From the NCBI GenBank assembly GCA_035691665.1, contig DASSIS010000089.1, positions 1-64,000 of the forward strand: 64,000 nucleotides of DNA, given 5' to 3'. Positions 18,022 through 26,769 of this stretch are shown here, one piece after another; the first letter of the stretch is position 1; each line of letters starts with the position of its first letter. The notes under the pieces are model-generated. The model was not told where the DNA came from, searched no databases, and worked only from the letters and a program-made list of their open reading frames with translations. The stretch is from DASUBN01 sp035691665 (GTDB lineage Bacteria > Pseudomonadota > Gammaproteobacteria > Natronospirales > REEB76). Both the position numbers and the translations under genes were made by a program.

Positions 18022-19356
18022 ATGGCCACCGCCACCACGGCAGACCGTCGCAGCTTAGGACTCGCCACCACCACCTCCATCGTGCTCGGCAACATGGTCG
18101 GCTCCGGCGTCTTCCTGCTCCCCGCCACCATGGCGGTGTTCGGCGTCTACAGCCTGTGGGGTTGGTGCGTGAGCACCGTCGGCGCCCTGCTGCTCGCCTG
18201 GGTGTTCAGCAACCTCTCGCGGCGCCTGCCCAAGGCTGGCGGCCCCTACGCCTATCCGCGCGAGGCCTTCGGCGACTTCGCCGGTTTTCAGGTCGCCTGG
18301 ATCTACTGGCTCAGCATCGTGGGCACGAACGCTTCCATTGCCGTCGCCTTCACGAGCTACCTGGGATTCTTCGTACCGGTACTTTCTTCGAACCCATGGT
18401 ACGGCGCGCTGTCAGCGTTGGCGGCTGGGTGGGTGCTCACGGGCATCAACATCCTGGGCGTACGCGCTGCCGGCCGCTTGCAGCTCGTGACCGTGATCCT
18501 CAAGCTCACGCCGCTCGTGGCCTTGGGCGTGTTCGGACTGTTCCACTTCGATCTTCACATCCTCATGTCCGGCCACCCGGCGGTGGGCGCCGGCTCAGCC
18601 ATCAACCAGTCGGCGGCGCTGGCCATGTGGGCCTTCCTGGGCCTGGAGTGCGCCACGGTGCCCGCGGACCACGTGAAGGACCCGGAGAAGACCATCCCCC
18701 GCGCCACCATGCTCGGCACCATCATCGCCGGTGTGTTCTATATTGTCTGCACCACCGTGGTCATGGGCATCATCCCCGCCGACGTGCTGGCCAAGTCCGG
18801 CGCACCCTTCGCCGATGCCGCCAAGCTCCTGTGGGGCAACTGGGCGGGCAGCATCATCGCTATCACCGCTATCATCTCCTGCTTCGGTGCGCTGAACGGC
18901 TGGATCCTCATGCAGGGCCAGCTGCCCCAGGCGGTGGCTAACAACGGGCTCTTCCCTAAAGTGCTCGCGAAAGAATCTCGTTTTGGCACGCCCATGGTTG
19001 CATTAGTTGTGTCCAGCGTGCTCGCCAGCGTGCTGGTGCTGATGAGCAAGGGCGGCAGCGCCATAGGTGGTGGAACCGGCAATACGCTCATCCAGATGTT
19101 CACCGATTTGATACTCATCACTACCTTCTTCACCCTCGTGCCCTACATGCTGTGCGCCCTGGCGGAGATCGTGCTATCGCGCAAGCAGAAGCGCGCCAGC
19201 AACCTCAGGCTGCGCGACGTCCGCTTCGCCATGGGAGGCTTCGTGTTCGGCTTGTGGGCCTGCTACGGCACGGGTGAGGATTCGCTGTTCTACGGCACGC
19301 TGCTGCTGCTCGCGGGCCTGCCCATCTACGTGTGGCAGACGCGCCTCGCCAAATAA
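18022..19356 (+). CDS. APC-superfamily amino acid permease or antiporter
   Basis: A 444-residue, twelve-helix transporter of the basic amino acid/polyamine antiporter type (AdiC/PotE/CadB group). The helix-1 unwound motif GNMVGSGVFLLPA and the SRRLPKAGGPYAYPREAFG loop are characteristic. The family's signature acidic residue is seen in AFLGLECATVPADHVKDPEKTIPRAT. The ATG at 18022 has AGGGG seven bases upstream; 32 in-frame residues upstream are judged non-coding because they overlap the divergent promoter. It is paired divergently with the dimethylarginine hydrolase-like gene, hinting at a cationic arginine-like substrate. Confidence 0.9.
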   Translation: MATATTADRRSLGLATTTSIVLGNMVGSGVFLLPATMAVFGVYSLWGWCVSTVGALLLAWVFSNLSRRLPKAGGPYAYPREAFGDFAGFQVAWIYWLSIVGTNASIAVAFTSYLGFFVPVLSSNPWYGALSALAAGWVLTGINILGVRAAGRLQLVTVILKLTPLVALGVFGLFHFDLHILMSGHPAVGAGSAINQSAALAMWAFLGLECATVPADHVKDPEKTIPRATMLGTIIAGVFYIVCTTVVMGIIPADVLAKSGAPFADAAKLLWGNWAGSIIAITAIISCFGALNGWILMQGQLPQAVANNGLFPKVLAKESRFGTPMVALVVSSVLASVLVLMSKGGSAIGGGTGNTLIQMFTDLILITTFFTLVPYMLCALAEIVLSRKQKRASNLRLRDVRFAMGGFVFGLWACYGTGEDSLFYGTLLLLAGLPIYVWQTRLAK

Positions 19357-19372
19357 CCGTGCCGGGGAACGT

Positions 19373-20464
19373 TCAGCCGCTCTCGGCCGCGCTGCGATAG
19401 TCGGCGCGGATCAATTCCTGGAAGTGGTGCACGCCAGACTCGCGCTTGGGTGAGAGACGCCCGGCGCGATAGGAGCCGGACTCGAGACCTAGCTGCACCC
19501 GCTCGCAGATGCCGATGTCTTCCTGCTGCACCTCGTCGCTGAAACTCAGGTCCTCGGCGATCATCTTCCGGGCCGCCGCCGACTCCGGGTCGCTGTAGTA
19601 ATAGTCGAACAGCACCCGGCAGCACCCGCCTGCACCCGGCACCACCAGGTTGGTCTGCAGCCGCCCCGGCAGGATGTTCAGCATCATGTTGGGGTAGATG
19701 AAATAATAGTGCGCTTCGCCGGCGGCGTAAGGCCCCTGGCTCTCATCCAGCGGACTCTGCTGCCAGGAATACCGCTCCGCCAGGTTCGTGGTGTACTGCC
19801 GGTAATCCAGCAGCTTGTTCAGGCCTGGATGCACATGGGGCAGATGGTAGCCCTCCAGGTAGTTGTCCACGTAAGCCTTCCAGTTGCACGCCACCTCGTA
19901 GCTCACCCGGGAGTGATAGCGGTAATCCTGCAGCGCGAGGGGCCGGATGCGCTCGCGGATGCCGCCGAGGAGCGCTTCCAGTCCAGCCGCCGGCGCCTTG
20001 AGCGCCGCGAACACGAGACCCTCCCACTCCGCCACCTGGATACCCTCCAGGTGGATGCAACTCATGTCGAAATCCTGAGCTTCCTTCATCTCATGGGCGG
20101 CGCGCAGCTGCCCGGCGAGGGTGTAGGTCCAGCCGTGGTACTTGCACTGCAGCTGCCGCGCGTTGCCGTCCGCGAGCGCCAGGGGCCCCGCCCGGTGGCG
20201 GCAGACGTTGAAGAAGCCGCGCAACACCCGGTCGTCTCCGCGCACCAGGATGATGGGCCTGCCGGCGATTTCCGCCACCACGTGGTCACCCGGCTGGGCG
20301 AGCTTCTCGGCGCGGCTCGTGAGCTGCCAATGGCGTGCGAACACCGCCTCGCGCTCGAAGCCATGGAACCCGGGATCGGTGTAGCAGACCGCCGGCAGGG
20401 TCGCGGCGGATTCCAGCGGCAGCGGGCGATAGTCGGCGGGATCGAAACCGGCGGGCGTCTTCAT
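19373..20464 (-). CDS. Rieske [2Fe-2S] aromatic-ring-hydroxylating-type oxygenase alpha subunit
   Basis: A 363-residue Rieske non-heme iron oxygenase. The Rieske cluster ligands are Cys88-x-His90 and Cys107-x2-His110 (CRH and CKYHGW). The mononuclear iron site is NWKAYVDNYLEGYHLPHVHPGL, with His207, His212 and a downstream acid. The NYLEGYH pattern and YPNMMLNILPGRLQTN are typical of the choline/glycine-betaine/carnitine demethylating branch rather than naphthalene-type enzymes. No reductase or ferredoxin gene is next to it. Its ATG overlaps the MFS stop by four bases, so exporter and oxygenase are translationally coupled. Confidence 0.88.
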   Translation of the reverse strand: MKTPAGFDPADYRPLPLESAATLPAVCYTDPGFHGFEREAVFARHWQLTSRAEKLAQPGDHVVAEIAGRPIILVRGDDRVLRGFFNVCRHRAGPLALADGNARQLQCKYHGWTYTLAGQLRAAHEMKEAQDFDMSCIHLEGIQVAEWEGLVFAALKAPAAGLEALLGGIRERIRPLALQDYRYHSRVSYEVACNWKAYVDNYLEGYHLPHVHPGLNKLLDYRQYTTNLAERYSWQQSPLDESQGPYAAGEAHYYFIYPNMMLNILPGRLQTNLVVPGAGGCCRVLFDYYYSDPESAAARKMIAEDLSFSDEVQQEDIGICERVQLGLESGSYRAGRLSPKRESGVHHFQELIRADYRSAAESG

Positions 20465-21702
20465 CCGCCGGTCGCAGGTTCGACCACGGGCTCGAGATGT
20501 CCGGGCCGCGTGGTGCGCCAGGCGATGAACGCCGCTCCGATCAGCAGCGCCGCGGCCAGCAGGAACGGCGCGCCGGGCAGGCCCCAGCTCGCGTGCCGGC
20601 CGATGGCGTCGGCGAAGGTCTCGGTGAACAGACCCGGGCCGAAGCAGCTGGCGATGCCCATGATGCTGGAGAGCGCGCCCTGCAGCTGGCCCTGTTCGGT
20701 GGCGTCCACGAGATGGGTCATGATGCCCTGGGAGGAAGGCCCGGCGATGCCCCACAGAGACATGACCGGTATGCCCGCCCAAAACCAGGCCCCCGTGGGT
20801 GCGAGACCGTAGACGGCGAAGCCGGCGGCGCCGAATAGGAGTCCGAGCGCGAGGGTGCGCCGCTCCCCGAGACGCTTCACGATGGGTTTCACGAGGCCGC
20901 CCTGCACGACGATGGCGCCGACGCCGACACCGGCGAGCATGTAACCCACGGCGCTGGTGTCCCAGTGGTAACGGTAAGCCATGTAGAGCACCGCGGTGCT
21001 GGGCAGCACTGCATGGGCCAGGTTCATGAGGAACTGGGAGGTAGCGAGCCCGGCCAGCATCGGGTGCGAGCGCAGCAGCACCAGCGCGCCCACGGGGTTA
21101 GCCCGCTTCCAGGAGAACCTGGCGCGCTTCTCCAGCGGCAGGGATTCCGGCAGGACGAACAGGCCGTAGCTCGCGTTGACGAGGGCGAGCACCGCCGCCA
21201 CCCAGAACGGCAGCCGCGGCGAGATATGCCCCAGGATCCCGCCGAGCGCCGGACCCAGCACGAAACCCACCCCGAAGGCGGCGCCGATCAGGCCGAAAGC
21301 GCCGGCGCGTTTCTCGGGCGGCGTGGTGTCGGCGATATAGGCGCCGGCGGTGCTGATGCTGGCGGCGCAGATGCCGGAGATGACGCGGCCCAGGAACAGC
21401 CAATAGAGGTTGGGTGCCGTCGCCATCAGCAGGAAGTCGAGCCCGAGACCCGTGCAGGATATGAGGATCACGGTGCGCCGGCCGAAGCGGTCCGAGAGCG
21501 CGCCTAGGAGCGGCGAGAAGCAGAACTGCATGATGGCCCAGGCGGTGCCGAACACGCCGTAGACCTCGGCCGCGCGCACCGTATTGCCGCCCAGGAAGTC
21601 CTGCACCAGCATGGGCAGCACCGGGATGATCAGCCCGAAGGCCAGCATGTCGATGACCACGGTGACCAGGATGAAAGCCATGGCGGCTTTGCGGTTGTTC
21701 AT
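20461..21702 (-). CDS. MFS transporter, TetA-like
   Basis: A 413-residue, twelve-helix major facilitator protein. The loop 2-3 motif PLLGALSDRFGRRTVIL is the classic MFS signature, and LGRVISGICAASISTAGAYIADTTPPEKRAGAFGLIG strongly resembles the TetA/multidrug exporter group. It lies upstream of, and overlaps, the Rieske oxygenase. The substrate is unknown; drug efflux or import of the oxygenase substrate are both possible. Calling it a tetracycline-resistance gene would go beyond the evidence. Confidence 0.88.
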   Translation of the reverse strand: MNNRKAAMAFILVTVVIDMLAFGLIIPVLPMLVQDFLGGNTVRAAEVYGVFGTAWAIMQFCFSPLLGALSDRFGRRTVILISCTGLGLDFLLMATAPNLYWLFLGRVISGICAASISTAGAYIADTTPPEKRAGAFGLIGAAFGVGFVLGPALGGILGHISPRLPFWVAAVLALVNASYGLFVLPESLPLEKRARFSWKRANPVGALVLLRSHPMLAGLATSQFLMNLAHAVLPSTAVLYMAYRYHWDTSAVGYMLAGVGVGAIVVQGGLVKPIVKRLGERRTLALGLLFGAAGFAVYGLAPTGAWFWAGIPVMSLWGIAGPSSQGIMTHLVDATEQGQLQGALSSIMGIASCFGPGLFTETFADAIGRHASWGLPGAPFLLAAALLIGAAFIAWRTTRPGHLEPVVEPATGG

Positions 21703-21775
21703 GTCAGGTCCATCTCGGGTCCCGTGGAGGTAGAAGTATGAGACGCCGTCTTTCCTATTAGGTTCCCCGCCGGAC

Positions 21776-22519
21776 TCAGGCCAATTCGCGCTTGGCGGTA
21801 CCGATCCATTCCTTGTTCAGACGCCGGCTGTGGCTGCTGCCCAGCTTTGCGTTCTGCAGGATGTCCTGGAACAGCTCCTTGGCGGCAGCCTGCTGACCCT
21901 GCTGCTTCAGGAACAGGGCGTAACGGCATTTCGCCTCCATGCCGCCGGATTCCCGGACGGCGGCGGCATATTCCCTGTCTGCGCGTTCCATCTCCCCGAG
22001 TTGCTCCAATACCCGCGCATACAGCAGTTTCGCTTCCGGCAGTTTGAGCCCGGGATTGGTGGTGCGCAGCTTTTCCAGCACGCTGCGCGCATCCGCATAG
22101 AAGCCGGCGGCATACAGTGCGGTCGCGTAACCGCACAACAGATACGGATCGTCCTCATATATCCCGACGAGCGACCGTTCGTACAGGGCAAGCGCGTCCT
22201 TGACCATCCCGTGGCGGACGAGTTCACCCGCCAGCGACACGCGGTTCGACACCGTATCCGAGACATCCAGACTGTTCAGGCGCCGGCGCAATTCGCGGCG
22301 CGGATCGAAGATGGCCAACACTGCCTTGGAAGTGCCGCGCGCAGCATGGGAATGCCGCGTGTCCGGGATCCAGATCATGATGGCGTACACAGCACTGCCT
22401 ATGAACGGGAAGAACAGGATGATGAAGATCCAGAAATAGTCGTTGCGGCGGGAAATGCAGTGCACTATGCACGCGATCTGCACCACGGCGGAGATGATCC
22501 CGAGGTAGGAATAGAACAC
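21776..22519 (-). CDS. membrane-anchored TPR protein with PLDc_N-like N-terminus
   Basis: A 247-residue protein starting with GTG (22517-22519), with AAGGGG five bases upstream. Two N-terminal membrane helices (about 4-22 and 29-51) carry the pattern RRNDYFWIFIILFFPFIGSAVYAI seen in phospholipase-D-nuclease N-terminal (PLDc_N) domains. Residues 85-240 are helical TPR-like repeats (DALALYERSLVGIYEDDPYLLCGYATALYAAG). No enzymatic motif is visible. Genes on both sides are on the same strand with 65-73 bp gaps. It is probably a scaffold for an envelope complex; this is inference. Confidence 0.8.
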   Translation of the reverse strand: MFYSYLGIISAVVQIACIVHCISRRNDYFWIFIILFFPFIGSAVYAIMIWIPDTRHSHAARGTSKAVLAIFDPRRELRRRLNSLDVSDTVSNRVSLAGELVRHGMVKDALALYERSLVGIYEDDPYLLCGYATALYAAGFYADARSVLEKLRTTNPGLKLPEAKLLYARVLEQLGEMERADREYAAAVRESGGMEAKCRYALFLKQQGQQAAAKELFQDILQNAKLGSSHSRRLNKEWIGTAKRELA

Positions 22520-22584
22520 GCGCGCCCCTTATGTATTTATGGTCCGTCCTCGCGGCGAGGATAGCAGCGGCCCGCCGCGGAAAT

Positions 22585-22992
22585 CTAGGCTTCGGCGATC
22601 TCATCGTAGCCCTTGCCGCGGAACTGGATGAGGCAAAGCCCGTGGCCGAAGGGGTCCGAGAGGTGGGCGATATGGCCCCATTTGTGGGTTTCGATCTCGC
22701 CCTCGAGGATGGCGCCCTCCGCCTGGGCCTTCGCGGTGGCCGCCTTCACGTCTTCCACCACGAGATCGAGATGCACCGGCGTCCAGTGACGGCGGTAGTC
22801 GCGGGTCTGGAAGATGGTCCTGGCTGCCTTGCTGCCCCGGGGCTTCACCAGGAGGTAGATGGCCGAAGAGGCGCCCAAGAGCTCCACGCCTTCGTCACCG
22901 AACCGCCGGCTGGGCTTGAGACCGAAAGCCCGGGTGTAGAAGGCGATGCCCTTCTCCAGGTCGTCCACGTCGATGTTGGCGAGCAGTTCCAT
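22585..22992 (-). CDS. VOC-superfamily (glyoxalase-fold) protein
   Basis: A 135-residue single-domain protein with the paired beta-alpha-beta-beta-beta modules of the vicinal oxygen chelate fold. Features are ANIDVDDLEKGIAFYTRAFG at the start, a putative metal histidine in WTPVHLDLVVEDV, and HLSDPFGHGLCLIQF at the end. This architecture spans glyoxalase I, dioxygenases and resistance proteins, so no reaction is assigned. It is monocistronic-looking, with the prp terminator just upstream. Confidence 0.82.
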   Translation of the reverse strand: MELLANIDVDDLEKGIAFYTRAFGLKPSRRFGDEGVELLGASSAIYLLVKPRGSKAARTIFQTRDYRRHWTPVHLDLVVEDVKAATAKAQAEGAILEGEIETHKWGHIAHLSDPFGHGLCLIQFRGKGYDEIAEA

Positions 22993-23017
22993 CGCTCTTA
23001 AGGTTACCCCAAACGAA

Positions 23018-23043
23018 AAAGCCTGGCGCAGGGCCGGGCTTTT
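23018..23043 (-). terminator. intrinsic terminator of the prpBCD operon
   Basis: Read on the minus strand: AAAGCCCGG, a short loop, CCAGGCTTT with one mismatch, then a TTTTTCG tail. It lies 64 bases after the prpD stop and 26 before the VOC gene, so it closes the prp transcript. Confidence 0.8.
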
Positions 23044-23106
23044 CTCTGTAAGGACCCGCGCCTCGTTCTAGGCGAAAATCCGCTCGTGAGGCATCTTAAG
23101 ATATCG

Positions 23107-24555
23107 TCAAACTGTCCAAAGGGACATGAAGTCCGTGACGGATGTCGATTCCAGATCCTTCTGATCGCCGCAGAGGTCCTTGATGGCCGTGCACTGGCGC
23201 GCCGACAGCTTGCCGGCGATGGCCTTCTCGAACTTGTTCACCAGCACCGGGATGCCCTCGGCGCGGCGCTTGCGGTGACCGATGGGGAACTCCACCTCCA
23301 CCCGCTCGCTCTTGGCGCCGCCCTTGAAGAACACCTGGATGGCATTGCCGATGTAGCGCTTGGCCGGGTCATAGTAGTCCTTGGTGAACTTGCCGTTCTC
23401 GCGCACTTCCATCTTGCTGCGCAGCTTGTCGATGCGCGGGTCCTTGGCCACCGCGTCCTCGTAGTCCTCGGCGGTGAGGCGGCCGAAGATCAGCGGCACG
23501 GCGACCATGTACTGGATGCAGTGGTCCCGATCTGCCGGGTTCGCGAGCTCGCCGGTCTTATCTATGATTCTCACCCCTGGTTCTTGGGTCTCGATCACGA
23601 TCTTCTCGATCTCCCCGAGCTTGTCCTTCATCTGGGCGTGCAGCTGCATGGCGCATTCCACCGCCGTCTGGGCATGGAACTCCGCCGGGAAGGAGATCTT
23701 GATGAGCACGTTCTCCATCACATAGCTGCCGTAGGGGCGCTGGAACTTGAAGGGCTGGCCCTTGAAAAGCACGTCATAGAAACCCCAGGTCTTGGCGCTG
23801 AGCGCGGAGGGGTAGCCCATCTCGCCCTTGAGCGCCATGAGTCCGTGGCGCACGGCGCGGCTCGTCGCGTCACCCGCCGCCCAGCTCTTGCGCGAACCGG
23901 TGTTGGGGGCGTGGCGGTAGGTACGCAGCGCGCCGCCGTCGATCCAGGCGTTGGACACGGCGTTCACCACATCCTCGCGGCTGCCGCCCAGCATGCGGGT
24001 GACCACCGCGGTGGAGGCCACGCGCACCAAGAGCACGTGGTCCAGGCCCACGCGGTTGTAGCTGTTCTCAAGCGCCAGCACGCCCTGGATCTCGTGGGCC
24101 TTGATCATGGCCGTGAGCACGTCCTTCATGGTGAGCGAGGCCTTGCCCTCCGCCAGGTTGCGGCGCGACACGTAGTCCGCCACCGCCAGGATTCCGCCCA
24201 GGTTGTCGGAAGGGTGACCCCATTCCGCCGCCAGCCAGGTGTCGTTGAAGTCGAGCCAGCGCACCATGGCGCCGATGTTGAAGGCCGCCTGCACCGGGTC
24301 GAGCTCGAAGCTCGTGCCCGGCACGCGCGCGCCGCCGGTGAGCGTCGCGCCCGGCACCACCGGACCCAGGAGCTTGGTGCAGGCCGGGTAGTTCAGGGCC
24401 AGCATGCCGCAGCCCAGGGTGTCCATCAGCACATAGCGCGCGGTCTTGAAAGCCTCGCTGCTCTTCACCTTGTAGTCGCAGACGTAGTCCGCGATGTCTT
24501 GGATCACCTGGTCGGGCTTGGGGCGCTTCGCTGATCGGATGTCGTGGCTGCTCAT
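23107..24555 (-). CDS. prpD: 2-methylcitrate dehydratase (MmgE/PrpD family)
   Basis: Dehydrates 2-methylcitrate to 2-methyl-cis-aconitate in the methylcitrate cycle. It has 482 residues, as in E. coli PrpD (483). The N-terminal all-helical domain carries VLMDTLGCGMLALNYPACTKLLGP. The conserved WAAGDATSRAVRHGLMALKGEMGYPSALS segment and the C-terminal lid EVEFPIGHRKRR are typical. It is last in prpB-prpC-prpD, 21 bp after prpC. PrpD is iron-free, distinguishing it from AcnD, which is not in the window. Confidence 0.96.
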   Translation of the reverse strand: MSSHDIRSAKRPKPDQVIQDIADYVCDYKVKSSEAFKTARYVLMDTLGCGMLALNYPACTKLLGPVVPGATLTGGARVPGTSFELDPVQAAFNIGAMVRWLDFNDTWLAAEWGHPSDNLGGILAVADYVSRRNLAEGKASLTMKDVLTAMIKAHEIQGVLALENSYNRVGLDHVLLVRVASTAVVTRMLGGSREDVVNAVSNAWIDGGALRTYRHAPNTGSRKSWAAGDATSRAVRHGLMALKGEMGYPSALSAKTWGFYDVLFKGQPFKFQRPYGSYVMENVLIKISFPAEFHAQTAVECAMQLHAQMKDKLGEIEKIVIETQEPGVRIIDKTGELANPADRDHCIQYMVAVPLIFGRLTAEDYEDAVAKDPRIDKLRSKMEVRENGKFTKDYYDPAKRYIGNAIQVFFKGGAKSERVEVEFPIGHRKRRAEGIPVLVNKFEKAIAGKLSARQCTAIKDLCGDQKDLESTSVTDFMSLWTV

Positions 24556-24576
24556 CTTCAGTATCCCTGGTTATTT

Positions 24577-25752
24577 TTACTTACGCTTCTCGACAGAGAC
24601 GAACTTCTGATCTTCGGGGCCGATGTAGTTCGCGCTAGGGCGGATGATCTTGCCGTCGGCGCGCTGCTCGATGACATGGGCGCTCCAGCCGGTGGTGCGC
24701 GCCACCACGAACAGCGGCGTGAACATGGCGGTGGGCACGCCCATCACGTGGTAGGACACGGCCGAGAACCAGTCCAGGTTCGGGAACATGTTCTTGGTCT
24801 TCTTCATCACCGTCTCGAGTCGCTCGGCGATGTCGTAGAGCTTCATGTCGCCGGCGCCCTTGGAGAGGCTCTGGGCCACCTTCTTGATGACTACGTTACG
24901 TGGGTCGCTCACGGTGTACACCGGATGGCCGAAGCCGATGATGACTTCCTTGGACTCCACACGGCGGCGGATGTCCGCCTCTGCCTCGTCGGGCGTGGCG
25001 TAACGGCTCTGGATCTCGAAGGCCACCTCGTTGGCACCGCCGTGCTTGGGGCCACGCAGCGCGCCGATGCCGCCGGTGATGGCCGAGTACATGTCCGAGC
25101 CCGTGCCGGCGATGACGCGGGCGGTGAAAGTGGAAGCGTTGAACTCGTGCTCGGCGTAGAGGATGAGCGAGGTGTGCATGGCGCGCACCCAGGCGTCCGA
25201 GGGTTCGCTGCCGTGCAGCATGTGCAGGAAGTGGCCGCCCACGGAGTCGTCGTCGGTCTCGACCTCTATGCGTCGGCCGTCGTGGCTCCAGTGATACCAG
25301 TAGCAGAGCATGGAACCGAGCGAGGCCACCAGCCGGTCGGCGATGTCGCGGGCGCCGGCGGCGTTGTGGTCGTCCTTCTCCGGGAGCGCACAGCCCAGAG
25401 CGGACACGCCGGTGCGCATCACGTCCATGGGATGGCTGGAAGGCGGAAGCTGCTCCAGGGCACAGCGCACCGTGACCGGCAGGCCACGCAGGCGCTTGAG
25501 CTTGACCTTGTAACCCTTCAGCTCGGCGCGGTTCGGCAGCTTGCCGTGGATCAAGAGGTAGGCTACCTCCTCGAAGTCGCACTTCTCCGCGATATCGAGG
25601 ATGTCGTAGCCGCGGTAGTGCAGGTCGTTGCCGCTGCGGCCTACGGTGCAGAGCGCGGTGTTGCCGGCTACGACGCCGGACAGGGCCACGGACTTCTTGG
25701 CCTTGGGGGCGTTGGCCGGGGACGGGGCCGAAGTGTTTTTCTCTTCGCTCAT
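24577..25752 (-). CDS. prpC: 2-methylcitrate synthase
   Basis: Condenses propionyl-CoA with oxaloacetate. It has 391 residues from the ATG at 25752 (MSEEKNTSAPSP). A Pro/Ala/Lys-rich N-terminal tail of about 20 residues precedes the domain. Citrate-synthase catalytic residues are visible: a histidine in GALRGPKHGGANE, a histidine in IGFGHPVYTV and an aspartate toward the C-terminus (NLDWFSAVSYHVMGVP). The tight link to prpB and prpD favours methylcitrate over citrate synthase. Confidence 0.95.
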   Translation of the reverse strand: MSEEKNTSAPSPANAPKAKKSVALSGVVAGNTALCTVGRSGNDLHYRGYDILDIAEKCDFEEVAYLLIHGKLPNRAELKGYKVKLKRLRGLPVTVRCALEQLPPSSHPMDVMRTGVSALGCALPEKDDHNAAGARDIADRLVASLGSMLCYWYHWSHDGRRIEVETDDDSVGGHFLHMLHGSEPSDAWVRAMHTSLILYAEHEFNASTFTARVIAGTGSDMYSAITGGIGALRGPKHGGANEVAFEIQSRYATPDEAEADIRRRVESKEVIIGFGHPVYTVSDPRNVVIKKVAQSLSKGAGDMKLYDIAERLETVMKKTKNMFPNLDWFSAVSYHVMGVPTAMFTPLFVVARTTGWSAHVIEQRADGKIIRPSANYIGPEDQKFVSVEKRK

Positions 25753-25775
25753 GGTCCTGCTCCTGATGATTTCCG

Positions 25776-26666
25776 TTATTTCTTCTTGGTGTCCTGCTTG
25801 AACAATTCGTCCAGTTTCTTCTCGTAATCCATGTAGCCGAGGACGTCGTAGAGCTCGGCGCGGGTCTGCATGGTGTCCAAAACACCCTTCTGGGTGCCCT
25901 GGCGGCGCAGCTCGCCGTAGACCCGCTCCGCGGCCTTGCTCATGGCGCGGAAGGCGGAGAGCGGATAGAGCGCGAGGCGTACGTCGGCGTCGCCCAGCTC
26001 CTGAGTGGTGAACAGCGGCGTCTTGCCGAACTCGGTGATGTTGGCGAGCACCGGCACCTTCACCGCCTGGGTGAACTGCCGGTACTCCTCGAGCGTCGCC
26101 AGGGCCTCGGCGAAGATCATGTCCGCGCCCGCCTCCACGTATTTCAGGGCGCGGTCCACCGCCGCCTGCTGGCCTTCCACCGCGTGGGCATCGGTGCGCG
26201 CCATGATCACGAACCTGGGGTCGGTGCGGCCGTCCGCCGCCGCCTTGATGCGGTCGCACATCTCGGCCGCGTCCACGAGTTCCTTGCCCGGCCGGTGGCC
26301 GCAGCGCTTGGCCGCCACCTGGTCCTCGATGTGCAGGGCCGCGGCGCCAGCGCGGATCATCTCCTGCACGGTGCGCGAGATGTTGAAGGCCGCGCCCCAG
26401 CCCGTGTCCGCGTCCACCAAGAGCGGCAGCTCCGTGGCGCCGGTGATGCGGCGGATGTCCTCGCACACGTCGTTGAGGGAGGTCATCCCCAGGTCCGGCA
26501 AGCCGAAGGAGGCGTTGGCCACGCCCGCGCCGGAGAGGTAGAGGGCCTTGAAGCCGGCCCGTTCAGCCAACAGGGCGGCATAGGCGTTGATGGCGCCCGC
26601 CACCTGCAGGGGGCGTTCGGCTTCGAGCGCTGACCAGAAACGCGCGCCGGCGGAGACTGGGGCCAT
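25776..26666 (-). CDS. prpB: 2-methylisocitrate lyase
   Basis: Cleaves 2-methylisocitrate to pyruvate and succinate. It has 296 residues, the same as E. coli PrpB. The catalytic loop K-R-C-G-H is at about 120-124 and the metal site VDADTGWG near 83-91; IEDQVAAKRCGH is diagnostic. It leads prpBCD. No prpR activator is nearby; the leader contains a perfect short palindrome that could be an operator. Confidence 0.96.
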   Translation of the reverse strand: MAPVSAGARFWSALEAERPLQVAGAINAYAALLAERAGFKALYLSGAGVANASFGLPDLGMTSLNDVCEDIRRITGATELPLLVDADTGWGAAFNISRTVQEMIRAGAAALHIEDQVAAKRCGHRPGKELVDAAEMCDRIKAAADGRTDPRFVIMARTDAHAVEGQQAAVDRALKYVEAGADMIFAEALATLEEYRQFTQAVKVPVLANITEFGKTPLFTTQELGDADVRLALYPLSAFRAMSKAAERVYGELRRQGTQKGVLDTMQTRAELYDVLGYMDYEKKLDELFKQDTKKK

Positions 26667-26673
26667 GGGCGGT

Positions 26674-26686
26674 CCTTAACTTAAGG
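26674..26686. promoter_or_regulatory. palindrome in the prpB leader
   Basis: CCTTAA-C-TTAAGG is a perfect 13-bp palindrome, 8 bases before the prpB start. A wider inverted repeat GGTCCTTA (26671-26678) / TAAGGACC (26709-26716) encloses it. It could act as an operator or fold in the mRNA and occlude the ribosome site. Confidence 0.35.
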
Positions 26687-26728
26687 TGAAGCGGTCCCGG
26701 GGACGACCTAAGGACCTGAGAGCCGCAT

Positions 26729-26734
26729 ATTTTA
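26729..26734 (-). promoter_or_regulatory. candidate -10 box for prpBCD
   Basis: Minus-strand TAAAAT, 63 bases upstream of the prpB ATG in the only AT-rich stretch of the leader. The -35 region is poor (TAGCGG with a 17-base spacer), which would fit an activator-dependent promoter. Confidence 0.35.
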
Positions 26735-26769
26735 CCGGTTTGCAGGAAGTGCCGCTAACCGGTGCGGAT

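Noticed and set aside
20461..21702. A tetracycline-resistance gene
   Set aside because: TetA-like motifs are shared by many MFS exporters; coupling to a Rieske oxygenase suggests a metabolic role, so a resistance call is not supported.
24577..26466. A 629-codon frame appearing to extend prpC upstream
   Set aside because: The extra N-terminal 238 residues are an out-of-frame reading of prpB; prpC begins at MSEEKN at 25752.
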